Assembly: GCA_002502245.1 (NCBI GenBank) | Contig: DAPW01000020.1 | Span: 65,857 to 86,288 of the forward strand | DNA length: 20,432 bases | Direction of reading: 5' to 3' | Origin: Methanoregula sp. UBA154 | GTDB lineage: Archaea > Halobacteriota > Methanomicrobia > Methanomicrobiales > Methanospirillaceae | Part shown: positions 1 to 9,279 of the stretch, piece after piece | Numbering within the stretch: the stretch's first letter is position 1 | Layout: each line of letters opens with the position of its first letter | Program-made: the position numbers and the translations under genes | The notes under the pieces: model-generated | Told to the model about the DNA's origin: nothing | The model's input: only the letters and a program-made list of their open reading frames with translations | Database searches by the model: none

Positions 1-1436
<1,436 letters not shown>

Positions 1437-1453
<17 letters not shown>

Positions 1454-4124
1454 GCTGCTCACCTCCCTGTATCGTCTGTTTCAGTTCGGCAATCTTTGCG
1501 AGGGCCTCAAGCGGGGTCATCTCGTCCGGGTTCAGGGAGGCCAGGGCCCGGAGGGCAGGGTGGTCGGCCGGCCTGCCGCTCTCCCCTTCATCGACCAGCA
1601 GGATCTGGGTATAGCGCTGCGGCTTCCCGCTCCCCGGAACCCCCCGCAGGATATCTTCTGAGAGGAGCACGTCGGCACGATCGGTCACCTTCTTCGGGAT
1701 TCCTGCAAGGCGGGCAACATGGATACCATAGCTCTTGTCTGTTGCCCCGGGGATCAGTTTCCGCAGGAATACGACCTCGCTGCTCGTCTCTTTTACCGCG
1801 AAGTGGAAGTTTTTTACCCGCCGGAGCGTCTCTTCCATGGTGATCAGCTCGTGGAAGTGGGTGGCAAAGAGGGTCCGGGGCCCGGCCGCTCCTTTCCCGT
1901 GGAGGTACTCAAGCACTGCCCGGGCAAGAGAGCACCCGTCGATCGTGCTCGTTCCCCGCCCGATCTCGTCGAGGATGACCAGGCTTTTCTCCGTGAAGTT
2001 ATTGAGGATATTTGCCAGTTCGAGCATCTCGACAAAGAAGGTGCTCTGGCCGCTTGATAAGTCATCGAATGCCCCGACGCGGGTGAAGATGCGGTCGATG
2101 ATCCCGATCCCGGCGTGCCGGGCAGGGACAAAACTGCCGGCCTGCGCCATGATACAGATCAGCGCCGCAGCCCGCATGTAGGTGGACTTCCCGGCCATGT
2201 TTGCGCCGGTGATGATCAGGATCTGGTTCCCGCTCCCCGAGAGGTCCACGTCATTGGGGACAAATCCCCCGGCAACTCCCTGCTCAACCACGGGGTGCCG
2301 GCCATCGCGGATGACCAGTGCATCACCGGTATTCATCTGGGGGCGCACGTAGTTCCGGCTGCAGGCAACTTCCGCGAGGGTTGCGGCCACGTCCAGGGCC
2401 GCAATGCCCGAGGCGATGGCCTGCACGTCGGGGACAACCGCCCGGAGGGTCTCGATGATGCCGGCGTAGAGTTCCCGTTCGAGAGCGAGGACTTTCTCGT
2501 CGGCATTGGTGATGAGCGCCTCCTTCTCGCGGAGTTCCGGAAGGGTATAGCGTTCGCCGGTTGCCGTGGTCTGTTTCCGCTCATACCGGGGCGGGACGAG
2601 CGCAAGGTTGGGTTTGCTCACATCGATATAGTACCCGAAGATCCGGTTGTACCCGATCTTGAGGGACCTGATCCCGGTCTTTGTCCGCTCCTGTTCCTGC
2701 AGCTGAACGATCCAGTCCTTTCCGGAGTGGAGGACCGTGTGGATAGCATCGAGGTCCTTTGAAAAACCCCGCCGGATGACGCCGCCATTGCGGGCCATCG
2801 CCGGGGGTTCGTCAACGATCGCCCGCCGGATCAGGGCAATGGTGTCCGGAAGGTCCCGCATATCCCGGAGGGCCTCGTCCAAGATGGCGGGAAGGTCTTT
2901 TCCCTCGTCAGGACTGACCGACCGTTTCAGTGCCGGCAGGGCGACCAGGGAATCTGCAAGGGCGAGCAGGTCGCGGGGACCGGCATTCCCGTACGAGACC
3001 CGGGCTGCAATCCGCTCGATATCGGCAAACTTCGATAAGCCTGTCCGCACCGAAAGACGGACGGCAGTCCGCGTGGCGAAATAGTCAACCGCGTCAAGCC
3101 GTGCATTGATCCGGCCGGGATCCACGAGCGGGCGGGTCAGGTGCCGGTCAAGAAGCCTGCTGCCCATCGGGGTCTTTGTCTGGTCGAGGCTCGAGAAGAG
3201 GGTCGCCCCCTTTGTCCCCCCGCGGATACTCTCTTTCACCTCGAGGTTCCGCAGGGTAACCGCATCGAGCATCATCGACTGGGCGGATGCCCGGGTTGCA
3301 AGGCTGCTGATATGGGCAAGGGGCGAGGCCTGCGTCTCCTGCGCATAGAGCAGCGCGGCACCCGCTGCACCAATAGCTGCCGGGTCGTCCTCGCAGCCAT
3401 ACCCGGCCAGTGATGCGACATGGAACTGCGACATCAGCGCCTTACGCGCACGTTCCGGGGAGAACGCCTCATCCCGGAAGCGGGAGACCACGACACCGCG
3501 TCCGGTACAGTTCCGGACAAGGTCGTCCGGGATGGTGGACGGGACAATGCATTCCGCAGGCCGGTAGCGCGCTATCTCGGAGAAAAGGTTCTGGAGGTTC
3601 CGGTCGTGCCCGACAACGGAGACAAAAAATTCCCCCGTCGTGATATCCAGGAGGGCAATTCCCCACGCCTGACCTTTTGCATCGGGGCAGAGTGCCATGA
3701 GATAGGCAGCGGCTGCGGAGGGGAGCATGGAGGAATCGATCACCGTCCCCGGGGTGATGATCCGGCTGATCTCCCGCTTCACGATCCCTTTGGCAGTCCC
3801 GGGATCGCCGACCTGCTCGCAGACCGCGACCCTGTACCCCTTCCCGACCAGTTTTGCAATATAGCCATCAGCGGCATGGTAGGGGACACCGGCAAGGGGG
3901 ATACGGTTGTCCCCGCTCTTCGAGCGCGAGGTGAGGACGATGTCCAGCTCCCGCGATATGAGCTCGGCATCGCTGTTGAAGGTCTCGTAAAAATCCCCGA
4001 TCCGGAAGAAGAGGATGGTATCCTTGTGCTTCGCCTTCAGCTCCTGGTACTGGCGCATGACCGGAGTAAGGCGTTCGCCTGCCTCACTCCCGTTCGGCTG
4101 GCCGGGTCCGGTCTCGCGTGCCAT
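1437..4124 (-). CDS. mutS: DNA mismatch repair protein MutS
   Basis: MutS recognises base mismatches and small loops as a dimer and recruits MutL. With the chosen start the protein is 895 aa, a normal MutS1 length. The N-terminal mismatch-binding domain has GDFYE at 43-47, including the Phe and Glu that contact the mismatch. The C-terminal ABC-type ATPase has Walker A GANMAGKST (640-648), Walker B LVILDE (715-720) followed by the signature-like GRGTST, and the ATHFHEL switch histidine. The frame is open 87 nt further upstream to an ATG at 4211, but those residues do not look like MutS. ATG 4124 has a TATA-like TATTATC centred about 31 nt upstream (4151-4160), which suits a short-leader archaeal mRNA. 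mutL follows with a 17-bp overlap. MutSL is patchy in archaea and is generally considered of bacterial origin. Confidence 0.96.
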
Positions 4125-4183
4125 GGTGTAAAACTGTAGCCTCCGGATCAGATAATACCCATCTGATCGATCCTGCCGGCCTT

Positions 4184-4912
4184 TCAGGAACGGTGCGCAG
4201 CAGCGTACCACACCAGGAGCGGCAGGGAGAGGGCAAGGGCAACAAGCCCGTACGCGAGCCCGAGGGTGAAACCGTACCCGAGCAGGCGCAGGAGTTCGTC
4301 AAGCAGGGATATGGCCCCTTCCCACCCGCTCAAAAGCACGAGCATCCCGGCAAGGATCAGGAGGATACTCCCGAGAGCAGCATTTTTCATGTCCTGCGTA
4401 CTCGGGGCGACTGAGAGCACGAGGCTGAGCGTCAGGTACAGGTAGAGGAGGAACCAGCCATTGAAGCGGGTGAGGAGGTTGTCTGAGAAGGTGTACAGGA
4501 TTGCACCAATGAGATCCAGGAGGACCGGTGGTGATGCGATCGTGGCGGGAAACGCCGGAACGGCACAGCCAAGGAAGGTGACAAAGACCCAGGTGATACC
4601 GGAAAGCGCGAGCGGGAGCACGAAGAGCGGGGCCGTACTGATGACCACGTCGCCGATGTACGGGAGCACCGGGCGGGTGTACGTGACCGATCCCCCGTCT
4701 CTGGAGAAGAGGACGAGCTTTCGGACGCGGGCACCGGTCAGCAGGCAGCCAAGCACATGGGCACATTCATGCAGGACCACGCCCGGGAGGCGGATGAAGA
4801 GGTAGATGACCCGGGCCGGCACCGCGGCAGCCCAGAGGCGGTCCAGGAAGTACGAGAGTGCGATGACGAGAATGCCGGTGATGAACAGGAACAGAACCGC
4901 GCTGGAATCCAT
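4184..4912 (-). CDS. Multi-pass membrane protein with HExxH zinc-protease motif (M50-like)
   Basis: An integral membrane protein of 242 aa with about six hydrophobic segments. A first N-terminal segment is followed by LPGVVLHECAHVLGCLLTG, in which HECAH (48-52) is an HExxH zinc-binding motif placed in or next to a membrane helix, as in site-2-protease (M50) families. The usual third-ligand LDG motif of M50 is not obvious; FNGWFLLYLYL and APSTQD further on may be family-specific. Substrate unknown. ATG 4912 is preferred because GGAGAG lies 7 nt upstream and a TATA-like ACATAAG at 4949-4956 would put the transcript start near 4927; ATG 4927 (MERTT) is the alternative. It is on the same strand as mutS, 59 bp upstream of it, and divergent from the YyaL-like gene. 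It could also be a non-proteolytic M50 relative. Confidence 0.7.
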   Translation of the reverse strand: MDSSAVLFLFITGILVIALSYFLDRLWAAAVPARVIYLFIRLPGVVLHECAHVLGCLLTGARVRKLVLFSRDGGSVTYTRPVLPYIGDVVISTAPLFVLPLALSGITWVFVTFLGCAVPAFPATIASPPVLLDLIGAILYTFSDNLLTRFNGWFLLYLYLTLSLVLSVAPSTQDMKNAALGSILLILAGMLVLLSGWEGAISLLDELLRLLGYGFTLGLAYGLVALALSLPLLVWYAAAHRS

Positions 4913-5037
4913 GGTTGTTCTCTCCATGAAGATGGTCGGTGCACCTTCTTATGTTTCGTGCCGGCTCTGGTACTGCTGAAAAGCTCATCAGCTCGCCATA
5001 CCAATGGAGCGGGTACAACGCAGGAGTGAGCGCAGGA

Positions 5038-7131
5038 ATGGATGATGACCCCGAAAAAAAACAACCAGTGCCCAACCATCTGATCCGCGAGAAGAGCCCG
5101 TACCTGCAGCAGCATGCCTATAACCCCGTGGACTGGTACCCGTGGGGGGACGAGGCCTTCCGGCGCGCAGCAGAAGAACAGAGACCGGTCTTCCTCTCCA
5201 TCGGGTATGCGACCTGCCACTGGTGCCATGTGATGGCACGCGAATCGTTTGCGGACCCGGGGATCGCCGCGCTCCTCAACAGCGGTTTTATCGCAGTCAA
5301 GGTTGACCGCGAGGAACGCCCGGATATCGACAGCATCTACATGATGGCCTGCCAGCAGATGACCGGGCAGGGCGGGTGGCCCCTCACGATCATCATGACC
5401 CCTGATAAAAAACCCTTCTTTGCCGGTACCTACCTGCCCCGCACGTCCCGGGCCGGCATGACCGGCCTCCGGGAACTCCTGGAGATGGTGATCCGGCGCT
5501 GGAAAGAGCAGCAGGATACCCTCGTTGCCGCAGCTGACCGCCTCACTGCCCGTCTTGCCGAAGGAGCCGGACCACCCGCGGGAGGGACTGCCGATGCATC
5601 CCTGCTCCGGGACGGGTATGAAGAACTCGCGGCATCGTTCGATCCCGTGAACGGCGGGTTTGGCCGGGCACCGAAATTTCCCACCCCGGAAAAGATCCTC
5701 TTCCTGCTGCGATACTGGAAGCGCACCGCTTCCGGTCAGGCCCTCGGCATGGCTGAACGGACCCTCGAGTCAATGCGCTGCGGGGGTATCCATGACCATC
5801 CCGGGGGCGGTTTTCACCGGTATTCCACGGATGCAGGGTGGCGGGTCCCGCATTTCGAGAAGATGCTCTACGACCAGGCGCTGCTCCTCATGGCCTTCAC
5901 GGAAGCGTGGCTGGCAACAAAAAAAGCGGTGTACCGAAAGACCGCGGAAGCGATCATCACCTACGTGACCCGCGACCTGTCATCGCCGGAAGGCGCCTTC
6001 ATCTCAGCGGAGGATGCGGACAGTCCCGGCGGGGAAGGGGCGTTTTACCTCTGGACAGAAAAGGAACTGTCCGAAATCCTCGGGCCCCGTGACGGTCCGT
6101 TTGCCGCCGCGCTGTTCCATGTCCGGAAGGAGGGAAATTTCGTTTCGGCCGAAACGGGCCCCGGGAAAAATATCCTGTACCTGCAACCGGGCAGCAGGGA
6201 ACACCCGGAGGACCTGTCCCGGGTTGCAGCAATCCGGGAACGGCTCCTTGCAGAACGGCAGAAGCGCCCGCGCCCGCAGCGGGACGGGAAGGTCCTCGCG
6301 GACTGGAACGGGCTGATGATCGCGGCACTTGCGCAATCCTCCCGCGCTTTTCACGATCCGGCACCGTACCGGGCAGCAGAATCGGCGATGCATGTCATCC
6401 TGGAGCGGTTGCAGGCTGCCGATGGCGGGCTCCTGCACCGCTATTGTGACGGGGAGGCAGCGATCCCCGCATTTGCCGATGATTATGCATTTGTCATCCG
6501 GGCGCTCATCGAACTCTACGAGACCAGCTTCGACCCCGCATGGCTTGCGGAAGCCCTGGTCCTGAAGCGGTACCTGGACCGGCATTTCTCTGATAAAGGC
6601 GGGGACGGGTATTTCACCACGTCCGATGAGGGGGAAGCCCTCATTGCCCGCAGAAAAGAGATCTACGACGGGGCAGTCCCTTCAGCCAATTCCGTGATGC
6701 TCAGCAACCTCGTCCTGCTGGGCCACCTGACCGGGGACCCGGTCCATGAAGCACAGGCCTCCCGTCTTGCAGATGCTTTTTCCGGCACGGTCCGGTGCTC
6801 GCCGTCCGCGTACAGTGCATACCTGTGCGGCCTGGATCACCTGCTCTGTCCTGCCACTGATCTGGTCATCGCGGGGGAAGAAGCGGACCCGGTGGCAGCG
6901 GAGATGATCCGGGTGGTCTGCGATACCTACCTCCCGTCCTTGACGGTCCACGTCCGCACGCCCCGGACAGCCGCAGCCCTTGATGCTGTTGCCCCGTTCC
7001 TGCGGAGCATGGTATCCCAGGACGGGAAAACGACCGCATACCTCTGTACCGGGCGGACCTGTGCTGTTCCCGTGACAAGCGTGGACGCCCTGAGGAAAGC
7101 GATTGGCGAAAAGAAGGAAAATAACGGGTAA
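5038..7131 (+). CDS. YyaL/SPATA20-family thioredoxin-domain protein (DUF255, COG1331)
   Basis: A 697-aa protein matching the YyaL/SPATA20 family in length and order. The N-terminal thioredoxin-like domain (about 1-165) begins with NHLIREKSPYLQQHAYNPV and has WYPWGDEAF, the CHWC motif at 60-63 within IGYATCHWCHVM, VDREERPDID and GQGGWPL. The remainder looks like the helical (alpha/alpha) barrel typical of the family, with GGGFHRYSTD, PHFEKMLYDQA, SAEDADSPGGEGAFYLWT and DWNGLMI. The biochemical role of the family is not established; a redox or sugar-enzyme-like activity has been proposed from folds only. ATG 5038 was chosen because GGAGTGA lies 8 nt upstream and family similarity begins just after it; the open frame continues upstream to 4939 without recognisable sequence. 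Likely cytoplasmic and monocistronic. Confidence 0.92.
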   Translation: MDDDPEKKQPVPNHLIREKSPYLQQHAYNPVDWYPWGDEAFRRAAEEQRPVFLSIGYATCHWCHVMARESFADPGIAALLNSGFIAVKVDREERPDIDSIYMMACQQMTGQGGWPLTIIMTPDKKPFFAGTYLPRTSRAGMTGLRELLEMVIRRWKEQQDTLVAAADRLTARLAEGAGPPAGGTADASLLRDGYEELAASFDPVNGGFGRAPKFPTPEKILFLLRYWKRTASGQALGMAERTLESMRCGGIHDHPGGGFHRYSTDAGWRVPHFEKMLYDQALLLMAFTEAWLATKKAVYRKTAEAIITYVTRDLSSPEGAFISAEDADSPGGEGAFYLWTEKELSEILGPRDGPFAAALFHVRKEGNFVSAETGPGKNILYLQPGSREHPEDLSRVAAIRERLLAERQKRPRPQRDGKVLADWNGLMIAALAQSSRAFHDPAPYRAAESAMHVILERLQAADGGLLHRYCDGEAAIPAFADDYAFVIRALIELYETSFDPAWLAEALVLKRYLDRHFSDKGGDGYFTTSDEGEALIARRKEIYDGAVPSANSVMLSNLVLLGHLTGDPVHEAQASRLADAFSGTVRCSPSAYSAYLCGLDHLLCPATDLVIAGEEADPVAAEMIRVVCDTYLPSLTVHVRTPRTAAALDAVAPFLRSMVSQDGKTTAYLCTGRTCAVPVTSVDALRKAIGEKKENNG

Positions 7132-7136
7132 CGTGC

Positions 7137-7144
7137 TTATAAAA
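7137..7144 (+). promoter_or_regulatory. TATA-like box just before repeat copy A
   Basis: TTATAAAA lies 5 bases past the stop of the YyaL-like gene, about 30 nt before the start of repeat copy A. It matches an archaeal TATA element, and an AT-rich stretch follows. Whether it starts a transcript through the repeat is inference; no gene follows it on this strand. Confidence 0.25.
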
Positions 7145-7170
7145 TCCAAAAGTAAATTTTGTGGTCTGCA

Positions 7171-7590
7171 GAAATCATCGTAAAGTGATTAACCCCCCTT
7201 GCGCCAGCCCTGCCCCCGCTGGAGGCTCATGGCGCATGTGATGCCGTCGAATTATCTGTAATATCCTTATTCAAAATTGACCAGCTTATACGGCATTATC
7301 GCAATTCGGGGATGCCAGAGCGGCGGGGGCGAAGCACTCAGAGTGTCAGAATTGTACGAAGGATTTCTAAGAGAGCAGAGAAAATTGAATTCTTTGGGAC
7401 AGAATAATGGGGGTAGGGACCCTTATACCCCAGATTATGATATATGCCGCCGCTCCCGAAGGGACGCCCCCGCGGCGGATCAATGACTGATATTTCAGCG
7501 ATGCAAAGAAAATCGTTCACGGTTCTGAAAAACACATACAGCCCCGCCGTGCCCCGCGAGGGGCCCTGAGGCGGGGAGCCATCATAATTA
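7171..7590 (+). repeat. Interspersed multi-hairpin repeat, copy A (lacks distal end)
   Basis: Begins with GAAATCATCGTAAAGTGATT and runs through four recognisable modules in the order shared by the other copies: (1) TTGCGCCAGCCCTGCCCCC with a GC hairpin and GCGCATGTGATGCC; (2) ACGGCATTATCGCAATTCGG plus a GC hairpin ending near GTGTCAG; (3) GAATAATGGGGG, the TATGATATATGCCGCCGC hairpin and GGATCAATGACTGAT; (4) CCCCGCC...GGCGGGG enclosing CCCCGCGAGGGG, then GAGCCATCAT. The terminal segment ending GTTTCAACAGAGC in other copies is missing. The first hairpin of module 3 has decayed. An ORF of 65 codons on the minus strand (7338-7535) resembles ORFs in other copies but looks like a by-product of the repeat. 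Confidence 0.85.
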
Positions 7591-7690
7591 TGGTTGCTGG
7601 TTCTACCCGGAAAAATTACAGAAAATTTTTCGGCCTGCCGTAACGAAAAGAGGTCCTGAAACAGGGATGCGGCTGTTTATCCCATAAAAA

Positions 7691-7950
7691 TTTCCCCGTG
7701 TTTTACCCGGTTGGCCGGATGAACACCCCGGAACAGCACTACACCTGGATGCTTCCCGGTCATCAAACCAACGACGTGAGCAGCTGTTCACCACACAGAA
7801 ATTTTCCTGGTGTTTTGCCCGGCTGGCAGGATGAAGACCCCGGAACAGCACTACACCATGCTGCTTCCCGTTCATCATGCCAACGACGTGAGCGGCTGTT
7901 CACCACACAGAAATTTCCCCGTGTTTTGCCTGGTGGACAGGATGAAGATC
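7691..7950 (+). repeat. Tandem repeat, 111-112 bp unit, about 2.3 copies
   Basis: Three successive starts of the same unit are visible: TTTCCCCGTGTTTTACCC at 7691, a close match at 7803 and TTTCCCCGTGTTTTGCC at 7914. The first two units are about 112 and 111 bp and share CCGGAACAGCACTACACC, CAACGACGTGAG and GGCTGTTCACCACACAGAAA (with small changes); the third stops after about 37 bp. A decayed preceding unit end (GGATGCGGCTGTTTATCCC, near 7663) may be present. Units differ by one base in length, so no frame stays open in register, which argues against a repeated peptide. The array sits between two inverted copies of the multi-hairpin repeat. Confidence 0.8.
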
Positions 7951-8130
7951 ACCCTAAAAGGCCCCAAATGTCCACGGGGAAACTGATTTTCACGCAACCA
8001 GCAATTCCCGGCAAACGGGGGCTGTAGAGCGGTAAAAAAGATTGCTCTTTATCGCAGCACTGACAGGGGAACAGATGGAAAACCAGAGTGCAGGAAAGCA
8101 CCGGAGCCGGTCGTACTTGGGTTTTTCCGT
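7951..8130. other. Unassigned intergenic stretch
   Basis: Between the tandem repeat and repeat copy B I see no convincing ORF, hairpin or promoter. A plus-strand ORF crossing 7698-8027 has no recognisable domain and crosses the tandem units out of register. Confidence 0.5.
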
Positions 8131-8696
8131 TCTGGAGAAACAGACATGAACCATGAGTTCACACCAGAATGATGAAAATTGTTGAAAGGTTCAATAATTA
8201 TAAGGGGGTTGATATTTCAGCGCCTTTTTTCAGAACGGCGGGGCCAGGGGATTCTCTGCGATTTTTCCGACTCATGGATGCCTGAATAGAGATAATGGAA
8301 CAAACAACCGGAATTATGATGGCTCCCCGCTTCAGGGCCCCTCGCGGGGCACGGCGGGGCAGTTCGGTGTTTTTTTAGAGATATCAGTCGTTGATCCGCC
8401 GCGGGGCGCCCCGTCGGGGGCGGCGGCACATATCATAATCGGGGGTATGGGGGTCTCAACCCCCATTCTGTCTCGAAAAAATTCGATTTTCATAGGATAT
8501 TATCCGGATACCCGACGCTCCAGGGGCTTCGCCCCGCCGCTGGGGCGCCCCGGTTGCGATAGTGCTGCATTACCTGTTCTGACAAAAAATGGACGTTTCA
8601 ATAAAACTTCATAGCGGGGCATCGCATGCGCCATGAGCCCCCAACGGGGGCAGGGCTGGCGCTAGGGGGGCGATTAAATAACGTTACAATGATTTC
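8131..8696 (-). repeat. Interspersed multi-hairpin repeat, copy B (inverted, with extra sequence)
   Basis: Read on the minus strand this starts GAAATCATTGTAACGTTATT at 8696 and passes through all modules: CCCCCTAGCGCCAGCCCTGCC, the GGTTGCGATAGTGC / GGGGCGAAGCCCC hairpin, the ATGGGGGTTGAGACCCCCAT hairpin (8444-8463), the CCGCCGCC...GGCGG hairpin, the GATCAACGACTGAT box and the CCCCGCC...GGCGGGG hairpin. It ends with the GTGTGAACTCATGGTTCATG terminal segment near 8131. About 140 bp of unrelated sequence (roughly 8180-8315) is inserted between the last hairpin and the terminal segment, making this copy longer than E or D. It lies just beyond the T-tract after the PPOX-fold gene. Confidence 0.85.
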
Positions 8697-8722
8697 TCCG
8701 AAGCAGAAAACAGCAACTTCCT

Positions 8723-8733
8723 AAAAAAAAAAA
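8723..8733 (-). terminator. T11 tract after the PPOX-fold gene
   Basis: An uninterrupted run of 11 T on the minus strand directly follows the TGA at 8734-8736. Archaeal transcription terminates at such U-rich tracts without needing a hairpin. Confidence 0.7.
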
Positions 8734-9210
8734 TCAGAGGTTTTTGAGCGCAACGATGTCCTTTACCCCGGCAAGTTTCCAGACAAGGGACCGCTCCTCC
8801 TCGGCAATCGCAACCGGGGCATCCATCGGGGAATGGCCGAGCGCTGCGAGGATATTGCAGGAAAGGTTCCGCTCAACGATCAGGTCAACGAATTTCTGAC
8901 GGATGATCTTCTTCTCGATGGAGTCGTGCACCTCTTCGAGATACCCCTGGAGGGTGACAAAGGTGTAGGTGGAGAGGTCTTTTGTGTATTTCTCGATCTC
9001 CACCGACGCATACGGGCTCTTGCGGAAATGTTCGATCTTCTTTCCGTATTTGGTTGAGAGGAAATAGAGAAAGGACCCGTCAAAGACATACAGGAACGGG
9101 GCAATGTAGGGATATTTCTCTCCCTGGAACGCGATCCTGCAGACATATCCCCTCTCGATAAGCCTGTCATACTCTGCCTTGTCTGCCCGGGGGATCTTGA
9201 TGATATCCAT
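8734..9210 (-). CDS. Pyridoxamine 5'-phosphate oxidase-fold (PPOX class) flavin-binding protein
   Basis: A 158-aa cytoplasmic protein with the split beta-barrel pattern of small PPOX-class flavoproteins. RGYVCRIAFQGEKYPYIAPF (about 20-39) is the typical first strand pair, FDGSFLYFLSTKYGKKIEHF the flavin-phosphate region, and SPYASVEIEKY followed by FVTLQGYLEEV the central strands. The C-terminal half (about 125-158) carries SPMDAPVAIAEEERSLVWKL. Such proteins bind FMN, F420 or heme; the cofactor cannot be read from sequence. ATG 9210 is supported by a TATA box about 35 nt upstream and by an AAGGAAGTG stretch between. It has a strong T-tract terminator and its own promoter, so it appears to be a single-gene unit. 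Confidence 0.8.
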   Translation of the reverse strand: MDIIKIPRADKAEYDRLIERGYVCRIAFQGEKYPYIAPFLYVFDGSFLYFLSTKYGKKIEHFRKSPYASVEIEKYTKDLSTYTFVTLQGYLEEVHDSIEKKIIRQKFVDLIVERNLSCNILAALGHSPMDAPVAIAEEERSLVWKLAGVKDIVALKNL

Positions 9211-9240
9211 AATCGTTCACACTTCCTTCCCACCGCGGCA

Positions 9241-9249
9241 CTATAAATC
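9241..9249 (-). promoter_or_regulatory. TATA box for the PPOX-fold gene
   Basis: GATTTATAG on the minus strand, preceded by a purine-rich AAAA (BRE-like) stretch, is centred about 35 nt before ATG 9210. This fits an archaeal promoter with a leader of roughly 10 nt. Confidence 0.55.
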
Positions 9250-9279
9250 TTTTCAATTGACGGCAGGAAACAAAACAGG

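Noticed and set aside
7691..7950. CRISPR array
   Set aside because: Only two to three units of 111-112 bp, contiguous and without spacers; no cas genes nearby.
7603..8027. Small ORFs on either strand across the tandem repeat
   Set aside because: The 112/111-bp periodicity breaks the frame between units and no domain is seen.
7132..8733. tRNA or known structured RNA genes in the gene-free region
   Set aside because: No tRNA T-loop consensus or cloverleaf seen; the hairpins belong to the interspersed repeat.
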